Shown: piece after piece, positions 59,130-64,000 of the stretch
How the letters are laid out: each line of letters begins with the position of its first letter
Numbering within the stretch: position 1 is the first letter of the stretch
Source of the DNA: Dielma sp000508965
Lineage (GTDB): Bacteria; Bacillota_I; Bacilli_A; Erysipelotrichales; Erysipelotrichaceae
Direction: 5' to 3'
Length of the DNA: 64,000 nucleotides
NCBI GenBank assembly: GCA_000508965.1
Contig: BAHV02000010.1
Location: forward strand, 1 to 64,000
Notes under the pieces: generated by a model
The model's input: only the letters and a program-made list of their open reading frames with translations
Databases searched by the model: none
What the model was told of the DNA's origin: nothing
Program-made: the position numbers and the translations under genes

Positions 59130-59885
59130 ATGGATTTTACTGAATTAAAAAAACAATGGCTTGCTGAGGAACAGGCAAGCTTCAAGGGCTGGAATTTTTC
59201 ACATATCCGTGGCAGATGGATGGATGAACAGCTGCCATGGGATTATGAACAATTACTGCGCCGCTATTTAAAACCAGAATATCAGCTATTAGATATGGGA
59301 ACCGGCGGCGGTGAATTTCTGCTGTCGCTTAAACATCCATATTCACAATGCAGTGTCACAGAGGGTTATGAACCCAATGTGCAATTATGCAAAGAGCGGC
59401 TTGAACCGTTAGGGATTACGGTGCGTAAGATTGAAGACGCGCTTCATATTCCTTATCCGGATGCTTCTTTTGATCTTGTTATCAACCGTCATGAGGCTTA
59501 TGATCTTAAGGAAGTATATCGTATATTAAAACCTGGCGGTACTTTTATTACACAGCAGGTCGGCGGTAAGAATGATGATGATTTAGTCGCAAAGCTTGGC
59601 TGTGTAAAAGAGCTGCCTGACCCTAAAACTTTTGATTTACAAAATGCGATGCACTTTGCGTTACAGATGTCATTCACTGTTGAATTGGGCTATGAGGCAT
59701 TTACACCCATTGAATTTTATGATGTCGGCGCTTTTGTCTACTTTGCACATATTATCGAGTGGGAATTTGGCGGCTTTCAGGTCGAGTCACATTTTGATCA
59801 ATTATGTTCATTAGCCCAAGAAGTTGCAGAACATGGCTGCATTCACGGCAGAGAACATCGTTATCTGCTTGTAGTAAAGAAATAA
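59130..59885 (+). CDS. Class I SAM-dependent methyltransferase
   Basis: This 251-residue enzyme has motif I LLDMGTGGGEFLLSL, motif II VTEGYEPN, motif III FDLVINRHEAYDL and the post-motif EVYRILKPGGTFITQQVGG. It has the small-molecule methyltransferase-11 type of core. The substrate is unknown. ATG 59130 follows AAGGTGGAG. The structured leader with a peptide suggests inducible expression, possibly by a translation inhibitor. Confidence 0.85.
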   Translation: MDFTELKKQWLAEEQASFKGWNFSHIRGRWMDEQLPWDYEQLLRRYLKPEYQLLDMGTGGGEFLLSLKHPYSQCSVTEGYEPNVQLCKERLEPLGITVRKIEDALHIPYPDASFDLVINRHEAYDLKEVYRILKPGGTFITQQVGGKNDDDLVAKLGCVKELPDPKTFDLQNAMHFALQMSFTVELGYEAFTPIEFYDVGAFVYFAHIIEWEFGGFQVESHFDQLCSLAQEVAEHGCIHGREHRYLLVVKK

Positions 59886-59891
59886 TGAATG

Positions 59892-59920
59892 AAAGGTACT
59901 TCACGGTACCTTTTTCTTTT
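59892..59920 (+). terminator. Terminator after the methyltransferase
   Basis: AAAGGTAC (59892-59899) pairs with GTACCTTT (59906-59913), followed by T-rich sequence. Confidence 0.85.
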
Positions 59921-60005
59921 AAACCCGGTGCATTGTGTTTGACGTTTTTATGCTGCCGCTTCTATAATGTGCTGAAAGGGATCTGTGTGATCAGCCGGTG
60001 AAATC

Positions 60006-60575
60006 ATGACACAAAAGCATCGTTATAATTTAAAGGAAGCCTATGGTATTCTCGCGGAGGCAATACGCGCCATGCCTAAATTGAAAAAAGAAGTCGCTGC
60101 TGGTTTGCTGGATCAGCCATTTAAAGAGCGAATCATGCTGGCTGTGACAGAAGTTAACGGCTGTGCCATGTGTTCTTATGCCCATACTCAGATGGCCTTG
60201 GAGGCTGGCTTAAGCAGTGAGGAAATCAGTGGATTGCTTTCAGGCGTTATGCATCATGTCCCCGAGGATGAAGCGGCAGCCGTTCTCTTTGCTCAGCATT
60301 ATGCGGACAGTCGGGGAAAACCATCACCTAAGGCACAGGCTGTTCTCAATCAGACATATGGAAAAGCCAAAGCTGATGCCATCACGCATGCGATTCATGT
60401 TATCATGGCCGGTAATGTTTACGGCATGGCCTTTGGTTCATTAAAGGGGAGAATCACCCATAAAGGAACTGACAGCCGCAGCTCGCTTGGCTATGAAATT
60501 ATCCTGCTGTTTTCATTGATCCTCTATCTGCCGGTGGGCTTAGTTCACGCTTTATTAACCAGCAAAGCATCATAA
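60006..60575 (+). CDS. Carboxymuconolactone decarboxylase/AhpD-like protein
   Basis: This 189-residue protein has the AhpD-type redox motif NGCAMCSYAHTQMAL (two cysteines in CxxC spacing and a His), after a helical N-terminus. A C-terminal hydrophobic stretch (about 160-185, ILLFSLILYLPVGLVHALL) could anchor it in the membrane. AhpD-like proteins are alkylhydroperoxidase-type peroxidases. The membrane tail is unusual for the family. Confidence 0.8.
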   Translation: MTQKHRYNLKEAYGILAEAIRAMPKLKKEVAAGLLDQPFKERIMLAVTEVNGCAMCSYAHTQMALEAGLSSEEISGLLSGVMHHVPEDEAAAVLFAQHYADSRGKPSPKAQAVLNQTYGKAKADAITHAIHVIMAGNVYGMAFGSLKGRITHKGTDSRSSLGYEIILLFSLILYLPVGLVHALLTSKAS

Positions 60576-60684
60576 ATGGCTTACTGCGCAGCATAATAAG
60601 TGTAGAAACGTAAAAGTCAGGCATATGAGTATTCAATAAACAGCATCCGCGTTATCATAAAATTAAGAAAAGAGGACTCGAAAA

Positions 60685-62103
60685 ATGGAAGCATTAACTA
60701 AAGAAAACCACAGCTATACATTTACCATCTTCGGCGGTACCGGTGACTTAACTTATCGCAAGCTGCTGCCGGCATTATATAATCTTTTTGTCGCTAAACA
60801 GCTTACCGCATTTCAAATTGTAATTATCGGCCGCCGCAATTATCAGCATGACGAGTATTGTGAAATCGCTAATGGCTGGATCAAAAAATTTGTAAGACTG
60901 CCATATAATGAAGACTCATTCAGACAGTTTTGTGAGTGCCTGTATTATTATCAGATGGATTTCACTCAGGAAGCGGTTTATACAGGTCTGCATGACTTTT
61001 ATTCAGCGCATAATATGCATGAACACATCTTTTACTTTGCCGTAGCACCGCGCTTTTTTGAACTCATTGCCAAAGGTTTGACTCATGTGCCCGATGCAAG
61101 ACAGGGCCGGGTCGTGATCGAGAAGCCTTTCGGCAAGAATCTGGCTTCAGCCCGTGAATTAAATGCTCAGCTGGAAGCTTTTTTTGCACCGGATCAAATT
61201 TATCATATCGATCATTATCTCGGCAAAGAAATGGTGCGTAATATTCAGACAATTCGTTTCATGAATCCGATTTTTGCGAATATCTGGAATCATGATTATA
61301 TCGAAAATATACAAATCTCCGCAATGGAGGAAGTCGGTGTTGAAACCCGTGGTTCATATTATGATCAAAGCGGAGCATTAAAGGATATGGTACAAAACCA
61401 TCTCTTTCAGATTCTAAGCATTGTAGCGATGGAGCCAATGCAAAAAAACAGCCGTGAAGAAATGCATCGCTGTCAGCTTGAGGCGCTGAAGCATCTGCGA
61501 AAAGCATCAGCCTTAAAGCTGGAAGATACATTGATTCTCGCACAATATGACGGCTATTTAAAGGAGAAGGATGTGGCTGCTGATTCTAAGACCGAAACCT
61601 ATGCCGCTTTGCGCTTGTTTATCGATAACGAGCGCTGGCAGGGGACGCCTTTTTATATTCGCACCGGCAAGAAGCTTGATCGCAGGGAAATGGAAATCAT
61701 CATTACATTTAAACGGCCGCTGCCGGCTGCTGATCCCAATATTCTGATCATCAAGATACAGCCGACCGAAGGGGTATATGTACGCTTTAATATTAAAAAA
61801 CCGGGAAACACTGAGGAGATCATTCCCGCCAGCATGGATTTCTGTCAAAGCTGTCAGGAAATCAACCGCATTAACACGCCCGAAGCCTATGAGCGATTAT
61901 TAATGGCAGTGGCTTTAGGGGATGCATCGTGGTTCTCACAATGGGATCAGATTGAAACGAGTTGGGAATATGTCGATCAGCTGAAACAGCGTGCTATTGA
62001 TGAGCATCTGCCAATCCATGTGTATCAGTCCGGCAGCAAGGGCCCCGATGAAGCGGCTGTCTTGCCTGCCAAGCAGGGTCATGAATGGTTTAGCCAAGAA
62101 TAG
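60685..62103 (+). CDS. zwf: Glucose-6-phosphate dehydrogenase
   Basis: This 472-residue enzyme opens the oxidative pentose phosphate pathway by oxidising glucose-6-phosphate with NADP. The nucleotide motif FGGTGDLTYRKLLPALYNL, the EKPFGKNL stretch and the active-site YHIDHYLGKEMVRNIQ are intact. It is slightly shorter than the usual 485-500 residues and is not next to other pathway genes. A GAGGA site precedes the ATG. Confidence 0.95.
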   Translation: MEALTKENHSYTFTIFGGTGDLTYRKLLPALYNLFVAKQLTAFQIVIIGRRNYQHDEYCEIANGWIKKFVRLPYNEDSFRQFCECLYYYQMDFTQEAVYTGLHDFYSAHNMHEHIFYFAVAPRFFELIAKGLTHVPDARQGRVVIEKPFGKNLASARELNAQLEAFFAPDQIYHIDHYLGKEMVRNIQTIRFMNPIFANIWNHDYIENIQISAMEEVGVETRGSYYDQSGALKDMVQNHLFQILSIVAMEPMQKNSREEMHRCQLEALKHLRKASALKLEDTLILAQYDGYLKEKDVAADSKTETYAALRLFIDNERWQGTPFYIRTGKKLDRREMEIIITFKRPLPAADPNILIIKIQPTEGVYVRFNIKKPGNTEEIIPASMDFCQSCQEINRINTPEAYERLLMAVALGDASWFSQWDQIETSWEYVDQLKQRAIDEHLPIHVYQSGSKGPDEAAVLPAKQGHEWFSQE

Positions 62104-62108
62104 AAGAA

Positions 62109-62137
62109 CGGCTGCGTATTGCGGCCGGTTTTTTTAG
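62109..62137 (+). terminator. Terminator of zwf
   Basis: CGGCTGC (62109-62115) pairs with GCGGCCG (62121-62127), one G-U pair, followed by a T run. Confidence 0.85.
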
Positions 62138-62210
62138 ACAGCAATCATGACTGTCTGGCAACAGCGGTAAAAAATAATCATAGCCTTTCAAGAAACCTTG
62201 GTTAATAGGA

Positions 62211-62238
62211 TTGCATTTTTTACAGTCTTCGATATAAT
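62211..62238 (+). promoter_or_regulatory. Promoter of the pyrophosphatase gene
   Basis: TTGCAT (62211-62216) and TATAAT (62233-62238) have 16-base spacing. Confidence 0.75.
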
Positions 62239-62262
62239 TAAGACGATAAAGAGGAAGATTCC

Positions 62263-63900
62263 ATGGATAAAAAAACAATTTATATCACAGGTCACCGCCA
62301 CCCGGATACCGATTCTATCGTATCGGCGATTGCCTATGCACAATTTAAGGAAAGAAAAGGATTTCATGCCGTTCCCTGCCGTTTGGGTGAGATAAATGCG
62401 GAGACAAAATATTTGCTGAATCGCTTTAATGTAGAAGCACCGATGCTTTTTGAAGACGCCAGAGCGACGCTTGATGAAATTGAAATAGATGAGCCAATTA
62501 CGATTTCACCATTGACAACAATGATGGAAGCACTTCAGATGATGAGTGATCAGAATAAGCAGTCATTGAGTGTTGTAACCGATCAGGGGAAGCTGATGGG
62601 GATGGTGACAAAGTCAGACTTAGCGAATATCGGATTGGGTGATACAGCCTTATCCATCCGCCTGCTGAAAGAAACACCGACTGAATTTATCGCAAAAACG
62701 ATCAGCGGTCAGGTGCTGTATGATGATGAAGACCGTCATTTTAACGGGAAGGTAAGTATCATTGCCATCGCGGAAACTAGACTGCGTAATTATGAATTAA
62801 AAGACCGTATGGTAATTGTCGGCAATGATCAGGATGCTCAAATCACCGCGATTGCGAAAGGTGCGGGAATGTTAGTTGTTGTGTGGACTGATGAAGTTGC
62901 TGAGGAAGTATTGGAAATGGCTAAAATATCACATTGTCCAATCATCAAATCCGGACATGGAACAATGAATACAACGCGTTATCTGTTCTTTGCACCGCCG
63001 GTAAAATTGATAATGAAAACAGATTTAATCAGTTTCAATATTAATGAATTTGTAGAAGAAGTCGGTAAGAAATTAATGAAGTCAAGATTTCGCTGCTATC
63101 CGGTAGTGGATGATGATAATCGCTTATGCGGCTATGTATCACGGTATCACATTTTAAATCAGCATAATAAGCAGGTAATTCTTGTTGATCACAATGAATA
63201 TTCTCAATCGGTTAAATCTATTGAGAAAGCCGATTTACTTGAAGTCATCGATCATCATCGGGTCAGTGATATCGCTACTCATCGGCCAATCTTTTTCCGC
63301 AATGAGATCATCGGCAGTACAGCGGCGATCATAACTTCTATTTATATGGAAAATCAGATGACTATTCCTAAGCAGCTGGCGGGTTTATTGCTGGGGGCAA
63401 TCCTTTCCGATACATTAAAATTCAAATCGCCGACAACAACTGAAAAGGATATGGGAATGGCTAAGGTTCTGGCAGAAATTGCTGAATTGGATATTGAACA
63501 GTTTGCTAAGGAAATGTTTAAGGTCAGCAGCAATATCATGGGCAAATCAGTAAATGAATTGCTGAATCAAGACATCAAGCAGTTTGATATTGACGGTAAG
63601 AAGGTTGCCATTGCTCAGGTCATTGCCTATCAGGTCTCAGAAGCCAGAGAGATTGAAAAAGAAATAGCAGAAGTAATGGATGAGTATGCGTCAGATAAGG
63701 AGTTGGATCTGCTTGTTCTAACATTTACGAGTATTCTTGAAAATGGCTCAGTGTTCTATGCGGCCGGTGAGTCAGCAAAAGCAGTCAAGGAAGCATTCCC
63801 TGATCATGAGGGAGAAGAACATAGCTTCCAAGAGGATATCCTTTCCCGTAAGAATCAAATCGTACCATTGCTTTCAAGAGCGATTATTAATTCTATCTAA
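62263..63900 (+). CDS. ppaC: CBS-domain manganese-dependent inorganic pyrophosphatase
   Basis: This 545-residue family II pyrophosphatase hydrolyses PPi. A DHH catalytic domain (GHRHPDTDSIVSAIAYA, later VIDHHRVSD) is split by a regulatory insert: a CBS motif (about 72-130), a DRTGG-like domain (about 130-245) and a second CBS motif (about 250-300). The C-terminal DHHA2 domain ends with SRKNQIVPLLSRA. CBS-PPases of this type are inhibited by AMP/ADP and activated by ATP or diadenosine polyphosphates in studied members. Mn2+ or Co2+ is the metal. Confidence 0.96.
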   Translation: MDKKTIYITGHRHPDTDSIVSAIAYAQFKERKGFHAVPCRLGEINAETKYLLNRFNVEAPMLFEDARATLDEIEIDEPITISPLTTMMEALQMMSDQNKQSLSVVTDQGKLMGMVTKSDLANIGLGDTALSIRLLKETPTEFIAKTISGQVLYDDEDRHFNGKVSIIAIAETRLRNYELKDRMVIVGNDQDAQITAIAKGAGMLVVVWTDEVAEEVLEMAKISHCPIIKSGHGTMNTTRYLFFAPPVKLIMKTDLISFNINEFVEEVGKKLMKSRFRCYPVVDDDNRLCGYVSRYHILNQHNKQVILVDHNEYSQSVKSIEKADLLEVIDHHRVSDIATHRPIFFRNEIIGSTAAIITSIYMENQMTIPKQLAGLLLGAILSDTLKFKSPTTTEKDMGMAKVLAEIAELDIEQFAKEMFKVSSNIMGKSVNELLNQDIKQFDIDGKKVAIAQVIAYQVSEAREIEKEIAEVMDEYASDKELDLLVLTFTSILENGSVFYAAGESAKAVKEAFPDHEGEEHSFQEDILSRKNQIVPLLSRAIINSI

Positions 63901-63903
63901 TCA

Positions 63904-63928
63904 AAGTGGGACAATGCCCGCTTTTTTT
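63904..63928 (+). terminator. Terminator of the pyrophosphatase gene
   Basis: AGTGGG (63905-63910) pairs with CCCGCT (63917-63922), one G-U pair, followed by a run of T. The last 70 bases of the window hold no gene I can support. Confidence 0.85.
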
Positions 63929-64000
63929 TATTTGAATACTCTGAATGGCATTTTAAATCGAAAAGTGTTAATATAAAATTATCAAAGGGCTGTCAGTTCA

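Overview
The window is a 64 kb chromosomal segment of a low-to-mid GC Gram-positive bacterium (Firmicutes). Strong AGGAGG ribosome binding sites, the str/S10/spc/alpha ribosomal order, zinc-type S14 and L36, LicT/RAT and cre control of a beta-glucoside PTS, an ECF transporter module, and several flavin-based extracellular reductases fit a gut-type anaerobe. The Erysipelotrichia (Erysipelotrichaceae, Holdemania-like) are my best guess, but this is inference and no rRNA is present to confirm it. I saw no tRNA, rRNA, CRISPR array or intact insertion sequence.

Layout. 1-3844: an unassigned edge, a PPOX-family flavoprotein, and an AraC regulator divergent from a secreted FAD/FMN reductase. 3972-8429: the str operon (rpsL-rpsG-fusA-tuf). 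8480-20525: an accessory block between tuf and rpsJ. It holds a WYL regulator divergent from HIRAN and PemK-like genes, a lipoprotein, a YesM/YesN-type two-component system between two urocanate-reductase-like lipoproteins, a Ca/Na exchanger under a yybP-ykoY (Mn) riboswitch, and thiT under a TPP riboswitch. 20702-35140: one uninterrupted S10-spc-alpha supercluster (rpsJ to rplQ), without rpmD (L30). 35241-45636: a second accessory block with a damaged membrane-protein gene, a VanY-CapA-methyltransferase operon, a cysteine-rich RraB-like protein, a membrane-anchored protein with a possible papain-like domain, and a licT-controlled beta-glucoside PTS operon. 45735-50796: the ecfA1-ecfA2-ecfT-truA-PHP operon and rplM-rpsI. 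50797-64000: an NhaC-type antiporter with a PatB-type lyase, small enzymes, a TetR-MFS efflux locus, a methyltransferase behind a structured leader with an upstream ORF, an AhpD-like protein, zwf, and a CBS-domain Mn-dependent pyrophosphatase.

How it fits together. The ribosomal clusters are the conserved backbone and carry candidate autoregulatory leaders. The ECF energising module (EcfA1/A2/T) would serve ThiT encoded in the same window. The three secreted flavin reductases suggest respiration with organic electron acceptors outside the cytoplasm. Two of them have a Tyr where Shewanella fumarate reductase has its active-site His, as in urocanate reductase, so imidazole-propionate formation is the leading hypothesis. 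The third has lost several hallmark residues and probably uses another acceptor.

The most interesting loci are the reductase/two-component locus (11870-18226), the WYL-HIRAN-PemK-like module (8480-10937), the 15-cysteine RraB-like protein (39089-39769), and the upstream-ORF leader before the methyltransferase (58961-59129).
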